From the NCBI GenBank assembly GCA_036971475.1, contig JBAIZL010000001.1, forward strand, positions 213,459,075-213,523,074: a stretch of 64,000 nucleotides of DNA, given 5' to 3'. A model generated the notes under the pieces. The model was not told where the DNA came from. It saw nothing but the letters and a program-made list of their open reading frames with translations, and did not search any database. The stretch comes from Prosapia bicincta (Eukaryota > Arthropoda > Insecta > Hemiptera > Cercopidae). Shown piece after piece: positions 48,516-60,356 of the stretch (the stretch's first letter is position 1; every line of letters begins with the position of its first letter). Made by a program: the position numbers and the translations under genes.

Positions 48516-50850
48516 ATCTGGATGGTTATATACACAGATGGAGATGGTTATATAGACAGAGGGAGATGGCTATGTAGACACATGGAGATGGTTATATAGA
48601 CAGATGGAGATGGTTATATATACAGAGGGAGATGATTGTATAGACAGATGGAGATGGTTATATAGACAGATGGACATGCTTATGTAGACAGATGGACATG
48701 GTTATGTAGACAGATGGAGATGGTTACACAGACAGATGGAGATGATTATATGGACAAATGGAGATAGTTATGTAAATAGATGGAGATGGTTATATAGACA
48801 GATGGACATGCTTATGTAGACAGATGGACATGGTTATGTAGACAGATGGAGATGGTTATATAGACAGAGGGAGATGATTGTATAGACAGATGGAGATGGT
48901 TATATAGACAGATGGACATGCTTATGTAGACAGATGGACATGGTTATATAGACAGAGGGAGATGATTGTATAGACAGATGGAGATGGTTATATAGACAGA
49001 TGGACATGCTTATGTAGACAGATGGACATGCTTATATAGACAGATGGACATGCTTATGTAGACAGATGGACATGGTTATATACACAGATGGAGATGGTTA
49101 TATAGACAGATGGAGATGGTTATATATACAGAGGGAGATGATTGTATAGACAGATGGAGATGGTTATATAGACAGATGGACATGCTTATGTAGACAGATG
49201 GACATGGTTATGTAGACAGATGGAGATGGTTACACAGACAGATGGAGATGATTATATGGACAAATGGAGATAGTTATGTAAATAGATGGAGATGGTTATA
49301 TAGACAGATGGACATGCTTATGTAGACAGATGGACATGGTTATGTAGACAGATGGAGATGGTTACACAGACAGATGGAGATGATTATATGGACAAATGGA
49401 GATAGTTATGTAAATAGATGGAGATGGTTATATAGACAGATGGACATGCTTATGTAGACAGATGGACATGGTTATGTAGACAGATGGAGATGGTTACACA
49501 GACAGATGGAGATGATTATATGGACAAATGGAGATAGTTATGTAAATAGATGGAGATGGTTATGTAGGCAGATGGAGATGGTTATGTAGACAGATGGAGA
49601 TAGTTATATAAACAGATGGAGACGGTTATGTAAACAGATGGAGATGGCTATGAAGACAGATAGAAATGGTTATATAGATAGATGGAGATGGTTACACAAA
49701 CAGATGGAGATGATTATATGGACAAATGGAGATAGTTATGTAAATAGATGGAGATGGTTACACAGACAGATAGAGGTGGTTATATAGACTGATGGACATG
49801 GTTATGTAGACAGATGGAGATGGTTACACAGACAGATGGAGATGATTATATGGACAAATGGAGATAGTTATGTAAATAGATGGAGATGGTTATATAGACA
49901 GATGGAGATGGTTATGTAGACAGATGGAGATAGTTATATAAACAGATGGAGACGGTTATGTAAACAGATGGAGATGGCTATGAAGACAGATAGAAATGGT
50001 TATATAGATAGATGGAGATGGTTACACAAACAGATGGAGATGGTTGTATAAACAGACGGAGATGGTTATGTAGCCAGATGGAGATGGTTATATAAACAGA
50101 TGGAGATGGTTATGTAAGTAGATGGAGATGGTTATATAGACAGATGGAGATGGTTATGTAGACAGATGGAGATGGTTATATAAACAGATGGAGATGGTTA
50201 TGTAGACAGATAGAGATGGTTATATAGACAGATGGAGATGTTTATGTAGACGGATGGAGATGGTTATAAGGACAGATGGAGATGGTTATGTAGACAGATG
50301 GAGATGGTTATAAGGACAGATGGAGATGTTTATGTAGACGGATGGAGATGGTTATAAGGACAGATGGAGATGGAGATCGTTGTATAGCCAGATGGAGATG
50401 GTTATTTAAGCAGATGGAGATGGAGATCGTTGTATAGCCAGATGGAGATGGTTATTTAAGCAGATGGAGATGGTTATATAAATAGATGGAGGTGGTTACA
50501 CAGATATATGGAGATATATGACCGGTTATGTAGACAGATGGAGATGGTTATGTAGACAGATGGAGATGGTTATGTAGCCTAGATAGATGGAGATGGATGT
50601 ATAGAGAGATGGAGATGGTTATGTAGATTAATGGACATGGTTATATAGACAGATGGAGATGGGTACACAGACAGATGGATTTGGTTATATAGACAGATGG
50701 AGACGGTTATGTAGAAAGATGGAGATGGTTATATAGACAGATAGAGATGGTTTCTCAGACAGCTGGAGATTGTTATGTAGACAGATGGAGATGGTTATAT
50801 AGACAGATGGATTTGTTGTATAGACGGATGGAGATGGATATATAGACAAA
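48516..50850 (+). repeat. 22-bp tandem array, about 105 copies
   Basis: The 22-bp unit ATGGAGATGGTTATATAGAC+AG is repeated with many point variants (TATGTAG, TACACAG, ATGGACATGC, ATGATTATATGGACAA). A 132-bp block of six units recurs, with its GATGATTATATGG marker at 49247, 49379 and 49511 and an isolated copy at 48741. The 50.3-50.5 kb part has irregular units. One unit at 50575-50581 carries an inserted GCCTA. Confidence 0.95.
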
Positions 50851-51796
50851 TAACGTGAGAAATGAAGTTTAAATGAATTGAAAGGACAAGTGAAGAAAGA
50901 GAATTCAAAGCCAGAATAATAAATTAAATGAGGCGTTTAAGACATTGCGGGAGAAGATACTGTTTGATAAAAGATAGGAGTAAGAAAGAATGGATTTAAT
51001 TAGAATTTTAAGTTATACACTGAGGTAAATGGGCAAAAATCCTTGATAAAAGCCGATAGGGGAGTCTGAAAAGTGTTGGGTTTACAGTGAAAGGCCTGGA
51101 CAGGAAGAAGGGGAAGCGACCTGTAGCGTTTTTTCCATAGCTGGGTGGGGAGACTTGTGTGGTACACTCACGCTAAAGGAAGTGGTTGACACTGAATAAA
51201 GTGAAAACCAACCCAGTGATTACAAAACACTCTAAAATAATGAATAGATAAGATAGAAGGATCGACAAGGCTTCCTGAAATTAAACATTTGCAATATTTG
51301 ATAATTTGTATTAAAACATTAATCTTAAACTCTAAACAGCATACTAACCTGGCACAATAATAAAACATTTGTGTAAACTAATAAGGATATTACAGAGTTT
51401 CCTCAAACCTTTATACTTTTGACATCTTGATAGAATATCTGCCCCTTTTGACATATTGTACTACCCTTTTGGCTACAGTTCGGATTTTAGCCCCAACTCC
51501 TGCTGCCGTGCAGGTTGGTTCACAAGGTACTTTGTACTGTAAACATGTCCACATACTAAAAGCGGCTGAATGGTAACGCCTGCCTGTGAATCTGCCGAGC
51601 TGCAGGTACAGTCATTGCGTGAACCCCTTTCTCCTTATTAGTTAGTACCTTGGGAATGAACTCTCAAAACTCGTTGAACAGAGTCGAGCAATCGACATTC
51701 CTGAAGGAAGGCATATTTCAGTTTGTGCCCAAGTAAGGTTAAGTGGCCCCATACTACTTTTTTGCGAGTCTGGACGCGAAATAGTCATGACCAAAG
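50851..51796. other. Unique spacer, no supported gene
   Basis: Nothing recognised; a 66-codon minus frame at 51168-51368 has no motif. Confidence 0.5.
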
Positions 51797-51831
<35 letters not shown>

Positions 51832-51856
51832 CGTGCGTGCTTGCGCGCGCGCGCGT

Positions 51857-51889
<33 letters not shown>
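51797..51889 (+). repeat. (TG)n-(CG)n-(TG)n-(AG)n microsatellite, Z-DNA-prone
   Basis: An alternating purine-pyrimidine tract runs from 51797 to 51880: TG repeats, then GTGC repeats, GCGCGCGCGCG, then TG repeats. A single TT at 51841-51842 breaks the alternation. A GA run ends it. Long TG/CG alternation is the classic sequence for left-handed Z-DNA under negative supercoiling. Confidence 0.93.
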
Positions 51890-51890
<1 letters not shown>

Positions 51891-53599
51891 TGATGGTTTT
51901 AAAAGATCGTTTATCTACAACTGCTTCTTTACTTTTATTACTTTTTATTATTTTGAGAGCACATACAGCTGCATTACAAACAGGTAGGCCTACTACAATT
52001 TTAAAAAGTACTGCCAGTGTGCGTTAAAAGAAAATATGTTAGGGGGTGAACAGAAGAAAAATCGCACGAAAGACAGCAGGAGAAATTCTTTACCCCCTCG
52101 GTCAAAGAACACAAAGACAGATCGAAACCACCTAGAACCAGCTAAATCTCTGCCCCTACGACTCTGCCACAGTCCTCAGCCTCGTGACTCCCGCAATCTA
52201 GTCCCCATTACCACGGCACTTGCAACGTAAGATTCTGAAGGTCTACTGCAATGTCTGGGGTGGTCGGGGACGAGAGAAATGTTTCAACCAGAGCAGAACT
52301 GTCATCAGTAGAACCTCCTGACTGTTCTGCTTGACGGGCCGTTAGTTTAAAATAAACACACACATAAACACCCTTTCAATTAGAAACACTCCAGATAGAT
52401 AAATAATAGACACCAGATTAGCAATATCTTCGATACCTAGCAAATTGGCTCTATAAGGACTTCTGTGCATGCACAACCATCACGACCCAACACACGGCCG
52501 CTGACCTTATTAGAGGCCTAACTCTACTCTTACGTATTGCAAGCGCTACTAATCACTTGCATTACAGATATGTTTTAATTGATGCAGAGACATAAGCTGA
52601 GGCTCTCGTAGTCCCAGAAAGCAATAATGTTTGTTCTAAATGCCACTTTCGAGTTGGCAGAAGAAAAAAAATGTATGTCACTCCTACCTAAAACCTCACA
52701 AGAAAGGAATTTGTAAGCTAATACTTACTCCTCCATAACGCAGCTACCCGGGTTCCTGCGTGATCTATCGAAAGGCTTGTCCTGGCAGGTTTTCTTTCCT
52801 GTCATGTTTTTTCACCCTGCTTTTTTCGATACGGTACTGTTTCATTTCGCTATTTAACGATTTTCCACTGAAAGAGCTTATTAGTTTGATTGTTTCATTC
52901 TCTATATGCTTAGTTGGAGTTAGTACGTTAGAGGATGTCGCCAAGAGGGCAGGGCAGGATTTGAGCAAGACCAGGTCCCGACCGTACTAAAGAAAGGAAT
53001 AAGGATTTCAGTTGGTTTACAGTGACAAATCGCAGCCTAAAATGAACAACAAGTCTAAGCAAAAAAGGGCAACAAAAGTTTTTTTTAATATTTCAGCTCT
53101 ACTGAGATTGAAACTAAAGATTCACTACTCTAGACTTTAACGACTCGGATATGCATTATATTCTTTACAAATCTTGTTTAATTTCTAAGAAACAAATTAC
53201 AAGAAACTTAGTTTCGCAATTAAAACTTTTAATAACTTTCAAATGCGTTTCAAAAGCAAAGTTCTGTCGACAGCCTGCTTCTATAATCTCTACGATTCTT
53301 GTTAATTTTTGATACTCTAAAAGAACGACATCAAAAAATATTTATATTCCCCGATGTGTCTACGCATGATATCTCAAATGATTAATTCAAACGGTATTAG
53401 CTTTTATTGTATTATTATACATTAAGACCTTCGCTGGTAAATGTCATGGAACACAGATAAAGCCGGAGACACACCGGTCCAATATTGCTCCAAAAATCTG
53501 ATCGGTGCGGGATCGGAAAGGAATGAGTTCACTGCTCCTGCATCTTTCCGATTTTACAATAGTCCATCTCGCCATCGCCAGTCTCTTCGCAGAAGATAC
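51890..53599. other. Unique spacer, no supported gene
   Basis: Frames at 52036-52230 and 52760-52990 (plus) are unrecognised. The latter has a hydrophobic stretch (FSFLSCFFTLLFSIRYCF) but no other support. TAGGCCTA lies at 51985-51992. Confidence 0.4.
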
Positions 53600-56106
53600 T
53601 GTGCACAAATGCTGAAGCATTTATCAACCGTGATTTACCTGTTATAGCTGTATGTTTGGATGAAGAAGATCAAAATGATCAGAAATCGTCGATAGAGAGC
53701 AGTGGCGAACGTGTATTTAGCTGCTATAGCTGTATGTTTGGATGAAGGAGACAAAATTACGAGAAATCGTTGATAGAGAGCAGTGGCGAACGTGTATTTA
53801 GCTGCTATAGCTGTATGTTTGGATGAAGGAGACAAAATTACGAGAAATCGTTGATAGAGAGCAGTGGCGAACGTGTATTTAGCTGCTATAGCTGTATGTT
53901 TGGATGAAGGAGACAAAATGATCAGAAATCGTCGATAGAGAGCAGTGGCGAACGTGTATTTAGCTGCTATAGCTGAATGTTTGGACGAAGGAGACAAAAT
54001 GATCAGAAATCGTTGATAGAGAGCAGTGGCGAACGTGTATTTAGCTGCTATAGCTGTATGTTTGGATGAAGGAGACAAAATGATCAGAAATTGTTGATAG
54101 AGAACAGTGGCGAACGTGTATTTAGCTGCTATAGCTGTATGTTTGGATGAAGGAGACAAAATGATCAGAAATCGTTGATAGAGAGCAGTGGCGAACGTGT
54201 ATTTAGCTGCTATAGCTGTATGTTTGGATGAAGGAGACAAAATTACGAGAAATCGTTGATAGAGAGCAGTGGCGAACGTGTATTTAGCTGCTATAGCTGT
54301 ATGTTTGGATGAAGGAGACAAAATTACGAGAAATCGTTGATAGAGAGCAGTGGCGAACGTGTATTTAGCTGCTATAGCTGTATGTTTGGATGAAGGAGAC
54401 AAAATGATCAGAAATCGTCGATAGAGAGCAGTGGCGAACGTGTATTTAGCTGCTATAGCTGTATGTTTGGACGAAGGAGAAAAAATGATCAGAAATCGTT
54501 GATAGAGAGCAGTGGCGAACGTGTATTTAGCTGCTATAGCTGTATGTTTGGATGAAGGAGACAAAATGATCAGAAATTGTTGATAGAGAACAGTGGCGAA
54601 CGTGTATTTAGCTGCTATAGCTGTATGTTTGGATGAAGGAGACAAAATGATCAGAAATCGTTGATAGAGAGCAGTGGCGAACGTGTATTTAGCTGCTATA
54701 GCTGTATGTTTGGATGAAGCAGACAAAATGATCAGAAATCGTCGATATAGAGCAGTGGCGAACGTGTATTTAGCTGTTATAGCTGTATGTTTGGATGAAG
54801 GAGACAAAATTACGAGAAATCGTTGATAGAGAGCAGTGGCGAACGTGTATTTAGCTGCTATAGCTGTATGTTTGGATGAAGGAGACAAAATGATCAGAAA
54901 TCGTCGATAGAGAGCAGTGGCGAACGTGTATTTAGCTGCTATAGCTGTATGTTTGGATGAAGGAGACAAAATGATCAGAAATTGTTGATAGAGAACAGTG
55001 GCGTACGTGTATTTAGCTGCTATAGCTGTATGTTTGGACGAAGGAGACAAAATGATCAGAAATCGTTGATAGAGAGCAGTGGCGAACGTGTATTTAGCTG
55101 CTATAGCTGTATGTTTGGATGAAGGAGACAAAATGATCAGAAATTGTTGATAGAGAACAGTGGCGAACGTGTATTTAGCTGCTATAGCTGTATGTTTGGA
55201 TGAAGGAGACAAAATGATCAGAAATTGTTGATAGAGAACAGTGGCGAACGTGTATTTAGCTGCTATAGCTGTATGTTTGGATGAAGGAGACAAAATGATC
55301 AGAAATCGTTGATAGAGAGCAGTGGCGAACGTGTATTTAGCTGCTATAGCTGTATGTTTGGATGAAGGAGACAAAATGATCAGAAATTGTTGATAGAGAG
55401 CTGTGGCGAACGTGTATTTAGCTGCTATAGCTGTCTGTTTGGATGAAGGAGACAAAATGATGAGAACTCGTTGATAGAGAGCTGTGGCGAACGTGTATTT
55501 AGCTGCTATAGCTGTCTGTTTGGATGAAGGAGACAAAATAATGAGAACTCGTTGATAGAGCTGTGGCGAACGTGTATTTAGCTGCTATAGCTGTCTGTTT
55601 GGATGAAGGAGACAAAATAATGAGAACTCGTTGATAGAGAGCAGTGGCGAACGTGTATTTAGCTGCTATAGCTGTCTGTTTGGATGAAGGAGACAAAATG
55701 ATGAGAACTCGTTGATAGAGAGCAGTGGCGAACGTGTATTTAGCTGCTATAGCTGTCTGTTTGGATGAAGGAGACAAAATAATGAGAACTCGTTGATAGA
55801 GCTGTGGCGAACGTGTATTTAGCTGCTATAGCTGTCTGTTTGGATGAAGGAGACAAAATGATGAGAACTCGTTGATAGAGAGCTGTGGCGAACGTGTATC
55901 TTGGATGCATGATCCTTGGGAAACGAGACACGAAGAAGGAGAGTTTGCGACACTGTCACCTAATCTGTTGGACGACGAGCCAAACTTAATGAATGTTTTA
56001 GAAAGCCGATGTACACGTTCAATCAGTTAAAGTTAAATAATAATTGTCCAGGCAAGAAGAGCTACAGTATCTCTCCTAGACACCGTTGGGCGGTATTTTT
56101 AAGGTA
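53600..56106 (+). pseudogene. PIF/Harbinger-like transposase N-terminal region, split by an 81-bp minisatellite
   Basis: At 53610-53725 the plus strand reads FINRDLPVIAVCLDEEDQND, then QKSSIESSGERV. After the array, at 55880-56010, the same frame continues IESCGERVSWMHDPWETR, then HEEGEFATLSPNLLDDEP. A frameshift near 56008 is followed by YTFNQLKLNNN and SYSISPRHRWAVFLR (to 56103). The order W-H-----R---GEF--L---L--D followed by IS---R-aV-LR is typical of the N-terminal part of HARBI1/ALP1-like PIF/Harbinger transposases. The DDE catalytic core is not present downstream. GTAAGA directly after VFLR could be a splice donor or chance. Between the two parts, about 28 repeats of the VIAVCLDE-GERV segment are inserted in a shifted frame with TGA and TAG codons, so the product cannot be made. 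Confidence 0.55.
53644..55898 (+). repeat. 81-bp tandem array B, about 28 copies, derived from transposase coding sequence
   Basis: The unit starts TATAGCTGTATGTTTGGATG and includes AAGGAGACAAAATGATCAG, AAATCGTTGATAGAGAG and CAGTGGCGAACGTGTATTTA. Variants are ATTACGAG/ATGATCAG, CGTTGA/CGTCGA/TGTTGA, and GAGAGC/GAGAAC. At the 3' end a subfamily (CTGTCTG, GAGAACTCG) contains 77-bp units lacking 4 bp. The first unit is one base longer (GAAGATCAAAATG against GGAGACAAAATG) and keeps the open transposase frame; later units share the one-base loss. The minus strand is open for 633 codons (ILSPSSKHTAIAAKYTF repeats) because 81 bp is 27 codons; I do not consider it a gene. Confidence 0.95.
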
Positions 56107-56435
56107 AGATACTAATGTATAATATACACACAAAAACAAGTAGTGTTACCATGTATATCGTTAGTTGATCGAATTCTTAAACACGAAACTTACTCATACG
56201 ACGCTACCACAAATAAAGCTTTATAATTGTGAGTTCTGTATATTTATAAACTTGATAATGTCTTACAATTACTCCTAATTCTATTAATTAGGAAGTACAA
56301 ATTAGCTTTCTTCACCTACATTAGTTATCTATAGGTTCAATTGTGTTGAGCCATAGTTTTCCATAACGTTTTTGCGTTAAATATTTATTTTTACAAGTTT
56401 ATTTATTCCTTCTATCAGTAGTAAAATAAAGACTT
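56107..56435. other. Unique AT-rich spacer
   Basis: Nothing recognised. Confidence 0.5.
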
Positions 56436-58518
56436 TTATTGTATATAGCCGCATTGTATATAGACGTATTGTATATAGCTGTATTGAATATAGCCGCATT
56501 GTATATAGCCGTATTGTATATAGCCGCATTGTATACAGCCGTATTGTATATAGCCGTATCGTATATAGCCGTATTGTATATAGACGTATTGTATATAGCC
56601 GTATTGTATATAGCTGTATTGAATATAGCCGCATTGTATATAGCTGTATTGTATATAGCCGTATCGTATATAGCCGTATTGTATATAGACGATTTGTATA
56701 TAGACGTATTGTATATAGCCGCATTGTATATAGCCGTATTGTATATAGCTGTATTGTATATAGCCGTATCGTATATAGCAGCATTGTATATAGCCGTATT
56801 GTATATAGCCGTATTGTATATAGCCGCATTGTATATAGCCGTATTGTATATAGACGTATTGTATATAGCCACATTGTATATAGCCGTATTGTATACAGCC
56901 GTATTGTATATAGCCGTATTGTATATAGACGTATTGTATATAGCCGCATTGTATATAGCCGTATTGTATATAGCCGCATTGTATATAGCCGTATTGTATA
57001 TAGCCGTATCGTATATAGCCGTATTGTATATAGCCGTATTGTATATAGACGTATCGTATATAGCCGTATTGTATATAGACGTATTGTATATAGCCGTATT
57101 GTATATAGCCGTATTGTATATAGACGTATTGTATATAGCCGCATTGTATATAGCCGTATTGTATATAGCCATATTGTATATGGCCGCATTGTATATAGCC
57201 GCATTGTATATAGCCGTATTGTATATAGACGTATTGTATATAACCGCATTGTATATAGCCGTATTGTATATAGCCGCATTGTATATAGCCGTATTGTATA
57301 TAGCCGTATTGTATATAGCTGTATTGAATATAGCCGCATTGTATATAGCCGTATTGTATATAGCCGCATTGTATACAGCCGTATTGTATATAGCCGTATC
57401 GTATATAGCCGTATTGTATATAGACGTATTGTATATAGCCGCATTGTATATAGACGTATTGTATATAGCTGTATTGAATATAGCCGCATTGTATATAGCT
57501 GTATTGTATATAGCCGTATCGTATATAGCCGTATTGTATATAGACGATTTGTATATAAACGTATTGTATATAGCCGCATTGTATATAGCCGTATTGTATA
57601 TAGCTGTATTGTATATAGCCGTATTGTATATAGCCGCATTGTATATAGCCGTATTGTATATAGACGTATTGTATATAGCCGCATTGTATATAGCCGTATT
57701 GTATACAGCCGTATTGTATATAGCCGTATTGTATATAGACGTATTGTATATAGCCGCATTGTATATAGCCGTATTGTATATAGTCGCATTGTATATAGCC
57801 GTATTGTATATAGCCGTATCGTATATAGCCGTATTGTATATAGACGTATTGTATATAGCCGTATTGTATATAGCCGTATTGTATATAGACGTATTGTATA
57901 TAGCCGCATTGTATATAGCCGTATTGTATATAGCCGTATTGTATATAGCCGCATTGTATATAGCCGTATTGTATATAGCCGTATTGTATATAGCCGTATT
58001 GTATATAGCCGTATTGTATATAGCCGTATTGTATATAGCCATATTGTATATGGCCGCATTGTATATAGTCGCATTGTATATAGCCGTATTGTATATAGCC
58101 GCATTGTATATAGCCGCATTGTATATAGCCGTATTGTATATAGCCGTATTGTATATAGCCGCATTGTATATAGCCGTATTGTATATAGCCATATTGTATA
58201 TAGCCGCATTGTATATAGCCGTATTGTATATAGCCGTATTGTATATAGCCGCATTGTATATAGCCGTATTGTATATAGCCGTATTGTATATAGCCGCATT
58301 GTATATAGCCATATTGTATATAGCCGTATTGTATATAGCCGCATTGTATATAGCCGTATTGTATATAGCCGCATTGTATATAGCCGCATTGTATATAGCC
58401 GTATTGTATATAGCCGTATTGTATATAGCCGCATTGTATATAGCCGTATTGTATATAGCCATATTGTATATAGCCGTATTGTATATAGCCGTATTGTATA
58501 TAGCCGTATTGTATATAT
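56436..58518 (+). repeat. 15-bp tandem array, about 138 copies without indels
   Basis: The 15-bp unit GTATATAGCCGTATT repeats about 138 times in exact register for 2.08 kb. Variation is limited to substitutions (CCGCATT, CTGTATT, ACGTATT, CCGTATC, GTATACAGCC). The unit is 5 codons, so one plus and three minus frames stay open for nearly 700 codons (LYIAV, AIYNT, LYTIR, YIQYG). None is credible as a gene. Ordered variants recur at about 810-870 bp (for example GTATACAGCC then CGTATCG at 56530 and 57370), showing block duplication. Confidence 0.97.
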
Positions 58519-60235
58519 ACTACGTGTTGACCCTTGTGTTTCTTACAAAACTGTACAAATGTTTTTGTCATTTCAGACTTAAAAATGACAACAAATTAGT
58601 TGTAGAAAAGTCGTCCCAATAAATAATACTTTTTGACTAGTTTTTTGTAAAGACAACTGTCGTTTTATTCTAAAAAAAACTCCATACGAGTAACAAAATG
58701 GTGAATAAACTGAAGTAAAAAAAAAACTTGTCAAGATTTAGACAATAAGTGGAATTTAAAATTATTTTCAATTTTTGTTATTGATCTTGATCTGTTATGG
58801 AATTAGCTTTTGAAAAAATCAAACCTTTAATGGTTTATTGATCAGATATTCTTGTTCTGTTTAAAGATTATAATGAAAACACTTGAATTAAAAAATATTT
58901 CGAAATACATTTTACATTAGAGAAACTGAGTTGAGAATAAAATGAAACCGTAAGGAACAGGGTTGATGAATCCTGTTTACACCCTTTATCGAGTATAAAG
59001 AGCACGCTTCGTTGTGGAAATGATAAAAGTAAACGAAGGTGAGTTTAGATTCCTTTGGGACGCGACGGTTGAATAAAAATAAGAGCGAGGCAAATACAGT
59101 GCCTAGAAAACTACGAATTGTTCCCCATATATTGAGGAAGAGCGCGAAGAAAAGCCAGCGATTGTGTTCGTTGCAAAGCAGAAAAGGGACAACACAATGG
59201 AATAGCGAGTTCCTCTTCTTTTAATATATAAGAAAACATTTTGCGGATAGCTCCCTTCTATTTCTTTCCCCCCCTCTTTTCGTTGTAAATCCTTGCTTGC
59301 CTATTTTAATTCGGAGAAGAGTAGGAACAATCTCCCCTCCGTAGCAGAGGGTGTTTTGCAAAGTAATTTTCGTAATGCTGGTAATCCCTATTCTCTGCCG
59401 CTCATCACGTAATGGGCCAAGAACAATGCCGCCCTAAACACCAGCGTACAAAGCGCCACCTGCATGTTGTCATTACTAAATATTTTATACCCTCACTGAC
59501 TTTTGGATTAGGCGACTAGGACTGTCGACAAAAACCCACCCCCATTATGACGGTTTCGTACGTTCATTGATTTTAGATATTCTATTATTATTACCCTCGT
59601 ACACCCTGCTTTGTTTATAAAACACAACTCCCTTCCTCGATTTTCATTTTCCACTAGTATCACAACAATAAATGTAATTTATTTCCATCCCCCAACCCTA
59701 GAGTTCATTATACTTTTGCAGGACTCTTCATTAACGTCCATAATAATGCCAATTAATGCTCTTTAATTAAAACATAGACATTTTTATTGTCTCCATTCGG
59801 GGGTTGCACAATTGTGTTTCATTGACACCCACTCATTAAAATCCAAAAGTTTGTGTACAGATCAGCTAATGCAGTTTCATTAACTTCTTTTGCAGATCAT
59901 AAATTTTAAATTTTGGTGATTTTAACAAAATGTTGGTACATATCAAATAAGGAAGATTCGCCTACTTAAAAATACATAGAGCCAATCAATTTAAAATAAT
60001 TATAACCATGAAAGTTATTTTTTAAGGATCCTAATTTTGAAATTAGCAACAAATTTTAATTTATTATTACAGCTATAATTTTTTCAAAAAAGCAAAAGTA
60101 CTTGCAACATATACAGGCCTACGTAAAGTAAACTTTGCTTTTTCAGTGTCGCAGCTAATAATTGGGGGGAAAATAATTGGGGGTTACTCATTTATAATAC
60201 AAGATAAACGCTTATCTATATTATTAGACAACGTG
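58519..60235. other. Unique AT-rich spacer, no supported gene
   Basis: A 61-codon plus frame at 59039-59224 is unrecognised. GGCCTA occurs at about 60117 as CAGGCCTA. No RNA gene seen. Confidence 0.5.
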
Positions 60236-60290
60236 GAGGGATTTCTGTCTTTAGACAATGTCTAGGTACAATCTAGCTATTGTCTATAGA
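60236..60290 (+). repeat. Left arm of a candidate terminal inverted repeat
   Basis: GGGATTTCTGTCTTTAGACA then ATGTCTAGGTACA is similar, in inverted orientation, to 62030-62068 (reverse complement GGGATGTCTCTAGACAATGT then ATCTAGACA). Within this arm TAGACAAT (60252-60259) and ATTGTCTA (60279-60286) also form a hairpin. No flanking target-site duplication could be defined. Confidence 0.35.
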
Positions 60291-60356
60291 TAATTACAAC
60301 TCAAAACAAAACTGGAGTCTTGAGATATGTCTTTGCGACAAAATGACTGGACAATC

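Noticed and set aside
53635..55536. 633-codon minus-strand frame with ILSPSSKHTAIAAKYTF repeats
   Set aside because: It is antisense to a transposase-derived minisatellite; the variants that I checked change amino acids freely, and there is no non-repeat protein part.
45174..55898. Common origin of the two 81-bp arrays
   Set aside because: Only the unit length is shared; the unit sequences are unrelated.
56377..58622. Four open frames of about 690-730 codons in the 15-bp array as genes
   Set aside because: Same reason; pentapeptide repeats such as AIYNT or LYTIR open in several frames at once.
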